DNA from: a virus | Reading direction: 5' to 3' (one strand) | Virus record (IMG/VR): IMGVR_UViG_3300044646_000990 | Location: 1 to 22,285 of that record | Length of the DNA: 22,285 nt | Shown here: one piece after another, positions 1 through 5,191 of the stretch | How the letters are laid out: each line of letters starts with the position of its first letter | How positions within the stretch are numbered: the first letter of the stretch is position 1 | Translations under genes and position numbers: made by a program | Notes under the pieces: generated by a model | What the model saw: only the letters and a program-made list of their open reading frames with translations | Told to the model about the DNA's origin: nothing | The model's database searches: none

Positions 1-1
1 T

Positions 2-7
2 TATAAT
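2..7 (+). promoter_or_regulatory. -10 box for gene at 14
   Basis: TATAAT with exactly six bases between it and the ATG at 14, so transcription should begin at or next to the start codon and give a leaderless message. The -35 region lies outside the window. Confidence 0.6.
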
Positions 8-13
8 GATATT

Positions 14-265
14 ATGCCACACCACTTTGCAAAGATGTATGAGAACAAGTCCCATAGACATGATTCTCTTTCTGACTCTGCTGTCTTTAATGAAGCAGTA
101 GGTGCTTTAACTGGTATGTTGTATTCTATTGTTACTCTTAGGGCTTTCTTTCCTTTCTTTAGATCCCCTGAAAAGATCACTGATAATACTGTTATTCATG
201 CCCCTTATCCTATGCCGTCGCAAAAATCGGGGGAGTCAAAGTATACCCAATTAACCCTATGGTAA
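14..265 (+). CDS. Hypothetical protein, 83 aa
   Basis: I do not recognise this 83-residue protein. It begins His-rich and polar (MPHHFAKMYENK), has one moderately hydrophobic stretch at about residues 28-50 that could be a short membrane segment or a buried helix, and a polar tail ending TQLTLW. The main support for it being real is the perfect TATAAT six bases before the ATG, the same layout that introduces 17 other genes here. There is no Shine-Dalgarno sequence. It is the last + strand gene before the non-coding, origin-like stretch, and a terminator follows about 80 bases after its stop. Function unknown. Confidence 0.55.
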   Translation: MPHHFAKMYENKSHRHDSLSDSAVFNEAVGALTGMLYSIVTLRAFFPFFRSPEKITDNTVIHAPYPMPSQKSGESKYTQLTLW

Positions 266-341
266 ATAACAAACCTTTTATCCTGGTTTCTTAAATATTT
301 GATATTGGTTTTATAAAAAAAGATTACGATTATCGACAATT

Positions 342-367
342 TCTCCCTGGTTTTGGGAGATTTTTTT
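342..367 (+). terminator. Intrinsic terminator
   Basis: A 6-bp perfect stem, TCTCCC (342-347) with GGGAGA (355-360), closes a 7-base loop and is followed directly by seven T residues (361-367). This is a textbook Rho-independent terminator for + strand transcription from the gene at 14-265. Confidence 0.8.
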
Positions 368-392
368 ATGTGGTTTTAAGGTTTGAAAGGAC

Positions 393-421
393 TTGACAAA
401 CCATTATATCTGTGATATCAT
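393..421 (+). promoter_or_regulatory. Strong sigma70-type promoter
   Basis: TTGACA (393-398), 17-base spacer, TATCAT (416-421). No start codon sits six bases downstream and no clear + strand gene follows, so this promoter may drive an untranslated RNA or replication-associated transcription through the repeat region. A second TTGACA at 450-455 has only a weak -10 (TAGGGC) at the right distance. Confidence 0.55.
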
Positions 422-526
422 CCGCTGCGGGGATATGAGGTTTGAAGGTTTGACAATATGAAGGTTTTGTGATAGGGCCCCTCTCCCCAAAAAAGATTAC
501 GAACGCCTCTTTAAAAGCGCTCCCTA

Positions 527-556
527 CTCCACTATCCTCCACTTCACTCCACTTCT
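527..556. repeat. Three 10-bp iteron-like direct repeats
   Basis: CTCCACT occurs at 527-533, 537-543 and 547-553, exactly 10 bp apart, so the three copies lie on the same face of the helix. The three spacer bases vary (ATC, TCA, TCT). Phased repeats of this kind often bind a replication initiator or a repressor. Confidence 0.55.
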
Positions 557-590
557 AGAGTGTCTAATAATATAATCAGTAAGATTAATC

Positions 591-646
591 TGTGGATAAC
601 TTGTGGATAACTATGATATTTTTGGCGTATCAGCCTGTGGATAACT
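591..646. promoter_or_regulatory. Three perfect DnaA-box-like sites
   Basis: TGTGGATAACT is present at 591-601, immediately repeated at 602-612, and again at 636-646. Each contains TGTGGATAA, the exact complement of the canonical DnaA box. All three point the same way. Boxes 1 and 2 are tandem; box 2 overlaps the stop codon of the - strand oxygenase gene and box 3 lies inside its last codons. Confidence 0.6.
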
Positions 647-1195
647 ATCTCTAAAGGCTCTTATATCATCAAAAATAGGATCGTTTTGAACCAGGTTCAG
701 GTGTGAGTAGTCTGACTTATTTTCTAGATAGCCAAACCTCATAAACATCATCTTGACATACTCTCCATCCTTAAACTCCTTATGGGTTCTCCAATGAATC
801 TCTTTATTAGCATTAAAGATCAAGGCAGAGTTATTCTCTAACTCATAGACATCTAAGTTCAAACCCAAAGGCCAAACGGTATTAGCATCTATCTGCATAT
901 TGATGATTAGGTTATTGTCATCTCCATCAAAGTGTGGGGGAAGGTTAGGCTTTCCATATAGATTGCTATATTCCACATATGTTATGCCACTCATGTTCAA
1001 AGAAGGATAGCCCATCTCACTTACAATATCGTTAAATTTTTCTATGATTCTTGGGTGTAGTAGGTTCTTTATTGCTGGAATAGCACGAACCCTACCTAGG
1101 TTATTGTCTATTTCAAAATCTACATTTGATACAGTTTTAAGGATATGGTCCATATCTTCATCAGAAAATATGTTATTTATAAGGGTTATTGACAT
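611..1195 (-). CDS. 2OG-Fe(II) oxygenase-like protein
   Basis: A 194-residue protein with the layout of a 2-oxoglutarate/iron oxygenase. What is visible: an HxD pair in PPHFDGD (H88, D90), a strand-rich middle, and a distal NKEIHWRTH segment (H134 or H138) followed by MMFMRF with R153, the expected place for the residue binding 2-oxoglutarate. Members hydroxylate proteins or small molecules; nothing here names the substrate. Length is close to a single jelly-roll domain. It starts at an ATG six bases after a - strand TATAAT, head to head with the JmjC-like gene at 1231. Its 3' end carries DnaA-like sites. The fold class is likely; activity is inferred. Confidence 0.65.
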   Translation of the reverse strand: MSITLINNIFSDEDMDHILKTVSNVDFEIDNNLGRVRAIPAIKNLLHPRIIEKFNDIVSEMGYPSLNMSGITYVEYSNLYGKPNLPPHFDGDDNNLIINMQIDANTVWPLGLNLDVYELENNSALIFNANKEIHWRTHKEFKDGEYVKMMFMRFGYLENKSDYSHLNLVQNDPIFDDIRAFRDSYPQADTPKIS

Positions 1196-1201
1196 ATACT
1201 C

Positions 1202-1207
1202 ATTATA
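1202..1207 (-). promoter_or_regulatory. -10 box for gene 611-1195
   Basis: On the - strand TATAAT preceded by TGC (extended -10), six bases before the ATG at 1195. It faces the + strand -10 at 1219-1224 with only 11 bp between them, so the two promoters overlap. Confidence 0.7.
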
Positions 1208-1218
1208 GCATTGTCTGT

Positions 1219-1224
1219 TATAAT
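1219..1224 (+). promoter_or_regulatory. -10 box for gene 1231-1737
   Basis: TATAAT preceded by TGT (extended -10) with six bases to the ATG at 1231, a leaderless arrangement. Its -35 zone overlaps the start region of the divergent gene. Confidence 0.7.
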
Positions 1225-1230
1225 TAAACC

Positions 1231-1737
1231 ATGCCCATAGACAAGTATGAACTCACAAGAAACTACTTCCTTATCAACACCAACTGGGAACAGGCACTGA
1301 CTCTCCTATATAAAAATGCGGAAGGCTCACAAAGACCTGAGACCCTATGGTTTAAAATAAAAAACCGTAGATTATTTGATGACCTTCCAGACCTTAAAGA
1401 CTTCTTTGAAAAGATAAACAAGGACTATGGCTCAAAGTATTACGATGACTGCCCATATTACGATGCGTGGCAAGTTGGTATATGTAATTGTGATGGTATA
1501 TGGCATGTTGATGGACCAGTTATATCTTTAGACAATAGTGTAGTTAGCCCTCATAGAGATGTCCACGATGCAGCCTATCTTCAAATGTTAGGCCAATCAT
1601 TCTGGAGATTAGGTGGGGAAGAAGAAATTGTCCTAAATCCAGGGGATATCCTTTTCCTATCCAATGAGATTACTCATGAGGTATGGGGGCAAGGACCTCG
1701 TATGGGTATTCTCCTTATGGCATTAAAGCCTCTATAA
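1231..1737 (+). CDS. JmjC/cupin-like oxygenase
   Basis: 168 residues with a JmjC/cupin-like iron site: SPHRDVHD (H108, D110), then LQMLGQSFWRL, then NPGDILFLSNEITHE (H149) and a late R157. The PHxDxxD, LQxxGxxxW, PGDxLFL and ITHE succession is the pattern of protein-hydroxylating JmjC oxygenases such as the ribosomal oxygenase group. A second HxD (H92-D94, WHVDG) could instead be the iron pair. It is shorter than cellular relatives (about 370 aa) and lacks their C-terminal part, so it is a minimal catalytic core. It is divergently transcribed from another oxygenase, which suggests a shared trigger. Substrate unknown. Confidence 0.6.
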   Translation: MPIDKYELTRNYFLINTNWEQALTLLYKNAEGSQRPETLWFKIKNRRLFDDLPDLKDFFEKINKDYGSKYYDDCPYYDAWQVGICNCDGIWHVDGPVISLDNSVVSPHRDVHDAAYLQMLGQSFWRLGGEEEIVLNPGDILFLSNEITHEVWGQGPRMGILLMALKPL

Positions 1738-1755
1738 AACCACGGTAAATAAAGA

Positions 1756-2070
1756 TTACGATAGGTCCTTTATCGCCCTATTGACCATACGGATCAAACC
1801 TTTTCGAGTTATCTTCGACGCATCAAATGTCTCCGTATATCCCCCTTGTGGCATATCTGCCTTATCCAGGAAAGAACCATGCTTTTCCCTTAGTGTTCTT
1901 AGTACTAGGGTTTCTATTGCTCTTGCTTGATCCCGTTCGGAAAACCACCAATACTTGATCAATATCCAACCCTTGGTCCTATGGCTTGCAAACCTTCTAC
2001 CAGACACATCTGATATACCCACCTTAATAGCCTTGTGTATGGGGCTGTAGAGTATGTATAGTAGGGTCAT
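1756..2070 (-). CDS. GIY-YIG-like nuclease domain protein
   Basis: 104 residues beginning LLYILYSPIHKAIKVGIS, which fits the two short strands of a GIY-YIG nuclease core (LYIL standing for GIY and IKVGIS for YIG), followed by an H/R-rich helix, WWFSERDQARAIE with a conserved-looking Glu, and GGYTETF near the end. This resembles the T5orf172/MEPCRL-type GIY-YIG branch common in phages. The canonical tyrosines are partly changed, so activity is uncertain. It is leaderless (TATAAT at 2077-2082, six bases to the ATG) and convergent with the JmjC-like gene. A GATTACGA motif lies in the 18-base gap between their stops. Confidence 0.55.
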   Translation of the reverse strand: MTLLYILYSPIHKAIKVGISDVSGRRFASHRTKGWILIKYWWFSERDQARAIETLVLRTLREKHGSFLDKADMPQGGYTETFDASKITRKGLIRMVNRAIKDLS

Positions 2071-2076
2071 ATGTCT

Positions 2077-2082
2077 ATTATA
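2077..2082 (-). promoter_or_regulatory. -10 box for gene 1756-2070
   Basis: TATAAT on the - strand, six bases before the ATG at 2070. It abuts the + strand -35 at 2084, so the divergent promoters are interlocked. Confidence 0.7.
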
Positions 2083-2083
2083 C

Positions 2084-2112
2084 TTGACATCCCCCGCAAT
2101 TTCTGAGATAAT
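2084..2112 (+). promoter_or_regulatory. Promoter of gene 2119-2499
   Basis: TTGACA (2084-2089), 17-base spacer, GATAAT (2107-2112), then six bases to the ATG at 2119. A near-consensus sigma70-type promoter with a leaderless start. Confidence 0.75.
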
Positions 2113-2118
2113 AAGAAT

Positions 2119-2499
2119 ATGAAAAATCCATACAAGGTTATATTAAGCAATGCCAAAGGTGCTCAAAATGGTTGGAACAAGAAGCATCAGAGTGTAGGAA
2201 TTAACAGACGAGTAAAGGTCTTTACTATTACCTGGGAAGATGTAGAAAAGGTATTTAATGACCAAGGTGGCAAAAGCAAGTGGCTTGGTATTCCAATGGA
2301 CCCTAATGATGTATTTAGAAAGCACTACCCCTTATCTCCAAGTCTAGACAGGCTAGATAATGAAAAAGATTATACTCCAGATAATATATGTATCAGTACA
2401 AGATTTGAGAATTATGGATTTAACAAATGTAGCGATGAGGTTAAGACTGAGTGTGTAAATTACTTAATTAATAATATTAAACCAGAAGTAAGCATATAA
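2119..2499 (+). CDS. HNH-type endonuclease-like protein
   Basis: 126 residues. The C-terminal half reads LSPSLDRLDNEKDYTPDNIC followed by STRFENYGFNK. The pattern S-x-DR-x-(D/N)-x-x-x-x-Y-x-x-x-N, with a later N and K, is that of phage HNH endonucleases in which the first His sits in a degenerate treble-clef. No CxxC zinc pair is seen. The N-terminal half (basic, with a W-rich ITWEDVEKVF helix) may bind DNA. Such genes are usually free-standing homing or packaging-related nucleases. It has its own strong leaderless promoter and is followed by about 110 non-coding bases holding a hairpin. Confidence 0.5.
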   Translation: MKNPYKVILSNAKGAQNGWNKKHQSVGINRRVKVFTITWEDVEKVFNDQGGKSKWLGIPMDPNDVFRKHYPLSPSLDRLDNEKDYTPDNICISTRFENYGFNKCSDEVKTECVNYLINNIKPEVSI

Positions 2500-2506
2500 A
2501 GGCTTG

Positions 2507-2543
2507 TAACCACTATTGCCCGTTTAGGGCATAGGAAGGTTTA
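2507..2543. other. Intergenic hairpin
   Basis: TAACC (2507-2511), CTATTGCCC (2513-2521), loop GTTTA, GGGCATAG (2527-2534) and GGTTTA (2538-2543) form an interrupted hairpin of about 13 pairs after the HNH-like gene. There is no solid T-tract after it, so it is a processed-end or weak-terminator candidate rather than a classic terminator. Confidence 0.4.
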
Positions 2544-2552
2544 TAACTTCTA

Positions 2553-2590
2553 TTTTGCGCCGAACTTCAAAACCTATTTTTCGTCGAACT
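2553..2590. repeat. 14-bp imperfect direct repeat
   Basis: TTTTGCGCCGAACT (2553-2566) and TTTTTCGTCGAACT (2577-2590) match at 12 of 14 positions with starts 24 bp apart. The second copy covers the -35 zone of the promoter at 2597-2602, so an operator is plausible. Confidence 0.35.
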
Positions 2591-2596
2591 GTGTGA

Positions 2597-2602
2597 TAAA
2601 AT
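2597..2602 (+). promoter_or_regulatory. -10 box for gene 2609-2734
   Basis: TAAAAT preceded by TGA (extended -10), six bases before the ATG at 2609. Confidence 0.6.
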
Positions 2603-2608
2603 AACCCT

Positions 2609-2734
2609 ATGAACAAATTAGAATCATCTTATAATAAGTTTATGGGCTACAGGGTAGCCTGCAGCAATTGCGATCAACTATATATAAAACAAGATGACGA
2701 ACCATTTGTATGTCTTGCCTGTGCTATTAAGTAA
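2609..2734 (+). CDS. Small zinc-ribbon protein, 41 aa
   Basis: A 41-residue protein with two CxxC knuckles, C18-x2-C21 and C35-x2-C38 (ACSNC and VCLAC), spaced as in a minimal zinc ribbon. The flanks are polar and no other domain fits, so it would act as a zinc-bound adaptor or nucleic-acid binding peptide. Its start is set by the leaderless rule (six bases after TAAAAT). It ends 15 bases before the glycosyltransferase start, yet that gene has its own -10, so the two are separately transcribed. Several similar mini zinc proteins follow. Partner unknown. Confidence 0.6.
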   Translation: MNKLESSYNKFMGYRVACSNCDQLYIKQDDEPFVCLACAIK

Positions 2735-2737
2735 TGG

Positions 2738-2743
2738 TATAAT
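2738..2743 (+). promoter_or_regulatory. -10 box for gene 2750-3391
   Basis: TATAAT preceded by TGG (extended -10), six bases before the GTG at 2750. This spacing decides the start: the overlapping ATG at 2748 runs straight into a stop. Confidence 0.7.
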
Positions 2744-2749
2744 CAAAAT

Positions 2750-3391
2750 GTGATACCTAAAAAAATTTTTCAAACTCACCAATACAAGTACGAAGACCTT
2801 CCAAAATGGTTTAAACAAACATCAATGTCATGGATAAATCTTAACCCAGGATGGGAATACATATACCATGACGCAGTAACCAGAGAAAAGTATGTGAAAG
2901 ATACCAGCCCAGAACTTTATAAAATATATGGAGAAATAAGAAAACCACACCAAGCAGATATTTGGAGATACCTTATTGTAAAAAATGAAGGTGGTGTATA
3001 TGCAGATATGGACTCATTTTGCTTAGTTCCAATGGATTATATTTTAGATGGCTTACCAGAACATATTGACCTTGTATCTACTAAAACCGAAGCCCGTGAA
3101 CACACAAACAATGCAAACTTTGCAGCCGTAAAAAATTCAAAATTGCTTAACTCTTGCGTAGACAGTATCATAAAGGCACACAGTATTTTTTTAAATAAAC
3201 CTGATCAACAGATAATCCATTCGTGTTTTACAGATGGGGTTAAAAATAACCCAGATATAGTTTCTAAAACAATGAGGGCTGGGCATGGCTCATCCTACAA
3301 GACAGAGTTTGATCAAAATATCCAGAGAATAGACTATTACGGGCAAGAAATGACATATGAAGAGTTTTTGTCAAGACACAATATGATATAA
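2750..3391 (+). CDS. Glycosyltransferase, GT32/DXD type
   Basis: 213 residues, GTG start. It begins IPKKIFQTH, the usual opening of GT32-type (OCH1/mannosyl-like) sugar transferases, and carries the family core at residues 68-90: QADIWRYLIVKNEGG then VYADMDS. Asp70 and Arg73 fit the nucleotide-sugar pocket, and D86-x-D88 is the metal-binding DXD pair. It should transfer a sugar from a nucleotide donor to an acceptor in the cytoplasm. No signal peptide or membrane segment is seen. Phages use such enzymes to decorate host surface glycans, virion proteins or modified DNA bases; the acceptor here cannot be read. Leaderless, with its own promoter. Confidence 0.8.
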   Translation: MIPKKIFQTHQYKYEDLPKWFKQTSMSWINLNPGWEYIYHDAVTREKYVKDTSPELYKIYGEIRKPHQADIWRYLIVKNEGGVYADMDSFCLVPMDYILDGLPEHIDLVSTKTEAREHTNNANFAAVKNSKLLNSCVDSIIKAHSIFLNKPDQQIIHSCFTDGVKNNPDIVSKTMRAGHGSSYKTEFDQNIQRIDYYGQEMTYEEFLSRHNMI

Positions 3392-3392
3392 T
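3387..3392 (+). promoter_or_regulatory. -10 box for gene 3399-3524
   Basis: TATAAT overlapping the stop region of the glycosyltransferase gene, six bases before the ATG at 3399. Confidence 0.7.
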
Positions 3393-3398
3393 CAATAT

Positions 3399-3524
3399 AT
3401 GAATAAGTCCAAATGCTTTTTTTGTGAAAAGGAAGCCACACATTACGATGTTGTTGTAGATCACTCTGATTATGTGGTTGCGGACGTATGCTTTAATCAT
3501 TTGTCTATGAGTCTTAGTTCATAG
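3399..3524 (+). CDS. Small zinc-finger protein, 41 aa
   Basis: 41 residues with C6-x2-C9 (KCFFCE) near the start and C31-x2-H34 (VCFNH) near the end, a CCCH-type minimal zinc ribbon. The span between is acidic with repeated Val. It is leaderless after a perfect TATAAT and its stop is followed after one base by the next ATG, so the two are a transcription unit. Function unknown; zinc binding is the only supported statement. Confidence 0.6.
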   Translation: MNKSKCFFCEKEATHYDVVVDHSDYVVADVCFNHLSMSLSS

Positions 3525-3525
3525 A

Positions 3526-3762
3526 ATGTCTCACAGAATACTTAAAGATGGATCAGAAGTTGAATCTTTTGATAAGCCAGTTGATTTAATTATTCATACT
3601 AAAGCCCCTGGAAAATGGAAATTGACTGACTTAGAAACAGGTGAAGAGTACCTTGGATCTGAGATAAGTACAGACTTTGCAGAAGTCTTAAGAGAAAAAG
3701 TTAACATTAATAAAATAGGCACTTGGGTAAAGACCAAGTGGAAACAAAAGCAAGTTGACTAA
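3526..3762 (+). CDS. Hypothetical protein, 78 aa
   Basis: A 78-residue, charged protein without a recognised domain. It contains alternating strand-like segments (VDLIIHTKAPGKWKLTDLET) and a Lys-rich C-terminus (TKWKQKQ). Residues 25-45 look like a small beta-hairpin domain in which TGEEYLG forms a turn. The one-base gap from the zinc protein upstream implies translational coupling. The -35 of the next gene lies over its stop codon. Its small size and overlap with regulatory sites are typical of early phage genes, but no role is assigned. Confidence 0.55.
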   Translation: MSHRILKDGSEVESFDKPVDLIIHTKAPGKWKLTDLETGEEYLGSEISTDFAEVLREKVNINKIGTWVKTKWKQKQVD

Positions 3763-3783
3763 ACCCTTACTTTAAGGTATACT
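3755..3783 (+). promoter_or_regulatory. Promoter of gene 3790-4074
   Basis: TTGACT (3755-3760), 17-base spacer, TATACT (3778-3783), then six bases to the ATG at 3790. The -35 overlaps the upstream stop codon. Confidence 0.75.
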
Positions 3784-3789
3784 AAATAT

Positions 3790-4074
3790 ATGGAACAATG
3801 GATGAACGACTACGCCTCATATATACTTGTTATAAGTGGTGCTGCAGCCATGTTTACTATTGGCCGTAAAAAGCGATGGGGCTGGCTTTGGTTTATATTT
3901 AATGAATTTATGTGGACGGCCTACGCTCTAATTACAAAGCAGTATGGATTTATCCTTGGCGCTATTCTATACGGAATAGTGGGAGTAAGGTCATACATGA
4001 GATGGAAAGACATATCATTAGACAAACACTCTTGGAATAAATTTCTTAAGTTAGTTTGGTCACCAAATGATTAA
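3790..4074 (+). CDS. Small membrane protein, PnuC-like
   Basis: 94 residues with three likely membrane helices at about 8-24, 29-50 and 52-68, joined by short loops with RKKRWGW (positive) and KQYG. The W-x-W-xxF-xxN-xx-W-xx-Y-A pattern and a final aromatic helix ending in SYMRWK recall the repeat unit of the nicotinamide-riboside carrier PnuC, but it is only about half the usual length. It might assemble as an oligomer or be a diverged phage membrane protein with another job. The tail after residue 70 is cytoplasmic and basic. Own leaderless promoter. Confidence 0.5.
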   Translation: MEQWMNDYASYILVISGAAAMFTIGRKKRWGWLWFIFNEFMWTAYALITKQYGFILGAILYGIVGVRSYMRWKDISLDKHSWNKFLKLVWSPND

Positions 4075-4273
4075 CATGGAAATTCCTGATCCATTTCAAA
4101 CCTTTGTAGCCAACAAGTATGCTAATGCCAAAGGTGCTGTGTATGATTTCTTTGCTAAGGAATGGCATATGAGGTGTGGATGCTGTAAAGAAGAATTGTT
4201 TGCTCCAACCCGCAAAATTTTAACAAAAGTTAGACTGTTTCATACAAGAAATGAATGTTTGGGTGGGTATTAA
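4067..4273 (+). CDS. Hypothetical Cys-rich protein, 68 aa
   Basis: 68 residues, overlapping the membrane-protein gene by 8 bases and so probably translated by coupling. A helical N-terminal half is followed by RCGCCKEELF (C37, C39, C40), H59 and C64, enough ligands for one zinc site. A second ATG (codon 4) could be the true start. Its TAA stop interlocks with the TAA of the opposite-strand gene through the palindrome TTAA. Function unknown. Confidence 0.5.
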   Translation: MINMEIPDPFQTFVANKYANAKGAVYDFFAKEWHMRCGCCKEELFAPTRKILTKVRLFHTRNECLGGY

Positions 4274-4515
4274 GCAATACTGCCAGAACCAGTTACTGAT
4301 CCAGATCCAGTTACTGACTTAACACCATATGGTGCCCAGTTATCGTTACTTCCTCCACCCACTGCAGGTGGATATCCTGGATTACCAGGGTTGCTAATTC
4401 TAATAAAGTATGCTCCGTCAATACCGTATGGGTCTCCATCAGTAATAACTGTGTCTCCAATGGCATAAAGTGCTCCATTGTTATATAGTCCTTGATAATT
4501 TGGTGGTGTAGGCAT
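4270..4515 (-). CDS. Carbohydrate-binding-like small protein
   Basis: 81 residues on the - strand. The pattern YNNGALYAIGDTV, then GAYFIRIS, then PGYPP, then NWAPY matches the general plan of chitin-binding type 3/CBM5-12 modules (Y-x-x-GD-x-V ... Y-x-x ... P ... W), small beta modules used in phage fibres and secreted glycosidases. The tail is a Gly/Ser linker with VTGSGS twice. There is no signal peptide, so it may ride on a virion. Leaderless after TATAAT at 4522-4527, and isolated on the opposite strand among + genes. A structural or decoration protein is my guess. Confidence 0.5.
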   Translation of the reverse strand: MPTPPNYQGLYNNGALYAIGDTVITDGDPYGIDGAYFIRISNPGNPGYPPAVGGGSNDNWAPYGVKSVTGSGSVTGSGSIA

Positions 4516-4521
4516 GAGATT

Positions 4522-4527
4522 ATTATA
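4522..4527 (-). promoter_or_regulatory. -10 box for gene 4270-4515
   Basis: TATAAT on the - strand preceded by TGA (extended -10), six bases before the ATG at 4515. It is divergent from the promoter at 4537-4565. Confidence 0.7.
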
Positions 4528-4536
4528 TCATCTGTT

Positions 4537-4565
4537 TTGACATCCAAGCGTGGTGGGTGTATACT
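4537..4565 (+). promoter_or_regulatory. Promoter of gene 4572-4691
   Basis: TTGACA (4537-4542), 17-base spacer, TATACT (4560-4565), six bases to the ATG at 4572. Full consensus -35 and a near-consensus -10. Confidence 0.8.
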
Positions 4566-4571
4566 TAGTAT

Positions 4572-4691
4572 ATGAAAAAGAAAAATGAGTGCTCATCATG
4601 TGGCCTATCACACAAAGATCCTATATTTTGGAACACTCATCAAACCATGAGCGATGGACATATATGGTGCACCAATGCCAAAAGAACCTAA
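4572..4691 (+). CDS. Small zinc-knuckle protein, 39 aa
   Basis: 39 residues, basic N-terminus (MKKKNE), C7-x2-C10 (ECSSCG), H14, H23, H30 and C33. The Cys/His set could hold one zinc ion. It is introduced by one of the best promoters in the window, which argues that this tiny gene is real. It overlaps the next reading frame by 17 bases. No function can be assigned. Confidence 0.55.
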   Translation: MKKKNECSSCGLSHKDPIFWNTHQTMSDGHIWCTNAKRT

Positions 4692-4800
4692 GATAACTCA
4701 GATGGATTGGCGTAGCCTTGGCTATTGGCCAGAATATAAAAACGGGAAGAAAGTGTGGGTACCTAAAGATGACACGAACAACAAAGATAGAGAAGACTAG
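4675..4800 (+). CDS. Hypothetical protein, 41 aa
   Basis: 41 residues, strongly charged, with an aromatic centre (MDWRSLGYWPEYKNGKKVW) and an acidic/Asn-rich tail. It lies in a different frame between two small genes and overlaps both, by 17 bases upstream and about 32 downstream. The tryptophan-rich pattern and the absence of stop-like drift suggest coding, but there is no separate ribosome site, so translation would depend on coupling. Function unknown. Confidence 0.4.
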   Translation: MPKEPKITQMDWRSLGYWPEYKNGKKVWVPKDDTNNKDRED

Positions 4801-5071
4801 AATATGGCCATTAAGAGTCATAGGCAACTTCTGTGGTGGCTTTGCTGGTAATCATTTGTTTAAGGCTATGATGTTAGAGGAAGAGTTGGATGCTGACCTA
4901 GGCTTTCGTCATAAGTACCACGCAAAAATGTGGGTAATTCTTAACAAACCTTATAGTTGGTGGGGTACATACTACCAACTTGATATAGAACAAATGAAAA
5001 AAGACTTAGAGGGTTCAGGGTGGGATGACTATGACGAGTTTGGTAAAGCCTATTGGGATAAAGATGAGTAG
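4769..5071 (+). CDS. Hypothetical protein, 100 aa
   Basis: I place the start at 4769 (MTRTTKIEKT), not at the ATG at 4718, because the first 17 codons would overlap the previous gene completely and read like out-of-frame sequence. The 100-residue product has a glycine-rich short hydrophobic segment (IGNFCGGFAGNHLFKAMML), a central aromatic segment (YSWWGTYYQLD) and an acidic end (WDDYDEFGKAYWDKDE). No known domain is recognised. It overlaps the following zinc-finger gene by 8 bases. Confidence 0.5.
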   Translation: MTRTTKIEKTRIWPLRVIGNFCGGFAGNHLFKAMMLEEELDADLGFRHKYHAKMWVILNKPYSWWGTYYQLDIEQMKKDLEGSGWDDYDEFGKAYWDKDE

Positions 5072-5171
5072 GATCCTTATCTGCCCCGTTTGTAAAAAGG
5101 AATGGGATTTACGCTGGGGCATTATGGCTAATGAATCCCTGTCCAGACACATGAAAGACTGCACAAAATAA
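5064..5171 (+). CDS. C2HC zinc-finger peptide, 35 aa
   Basis: 35 residues with C7-x2-C10 (ICPVCKKEW) and H29-x3-C33 (SRHMKDC), a C2HC/BED-like single finger of about the normal finger size. It overlaps the preceding stop by 8 bases, so it is the last member of the small-gene run 4572-5171. A lone finger of this form often binds nucleic acid or protein. The next promoter starts within ten bases of its stop. Confidence 0.55.
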   Translation: MSRILICPVCKKEWDLRWGIMANESLSRHMKDCTK

Positions 5172-5179
5172 AGTTATGG

Positions 5180-5185
5180 TATCAT
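5180..5185 (+). promoter_or_regulatory. -10 box for gene 5192-5875
   Basis: TATCAT preceded by TGG (extended -10), six bases before the ATG at 5192. The -35 region is poor, consistent with an extended -10 promoter. Confidence 0.65.
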
Positions 5186-5191
5186 AGAGAC

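Larger units (their letters stand above)
379..646. other. Candidate replication origin / regulatory repeat region
   Basis: The stretch from 266 to 610 contains no convincing gene. It holds three kinds of short repeats close together: AGGTTTGA-type repeats at 379-387, 438-446 and 446-454; three 10-bp units starting CTCCACT at 527, 537 and 547; and three copies of the 11-mer TGTGGATAACT at 591, 602 and 636. The last contains TGTGGATAA, the reverse complement of the classic DnaA box TTATCCACA. An AT-rich run (about 558-590) lies between iterons and boxes. Iterons, an AT-rich stretch and DnaA boxes together are what an origin looks like, but initiation here is inferred. A dense operator region is the alternative. 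Confidence 0.45.

Noticed and set aside
527-556. CTCCACT repeats as a CRISPR array
   Set aside because: Units are 10 bp with 3-base spacers; no 25-35 base repeats or cas genes are present anywhere in the window.
4311-4547. - strand frame of 78 codons overlapping the carbohydrate-binding-like gene
   Set aside because: It is a shadow of the gene at 4270-4515; that frame has the promoter spacing and domain-like sequence.
4718-4768. Upstream start for the gene ending at 5071
   Set aside because: The first 17 codons lie inside the 41-codon gene and look non-coding; the ATG at 4769 gives a normal N-terminus.
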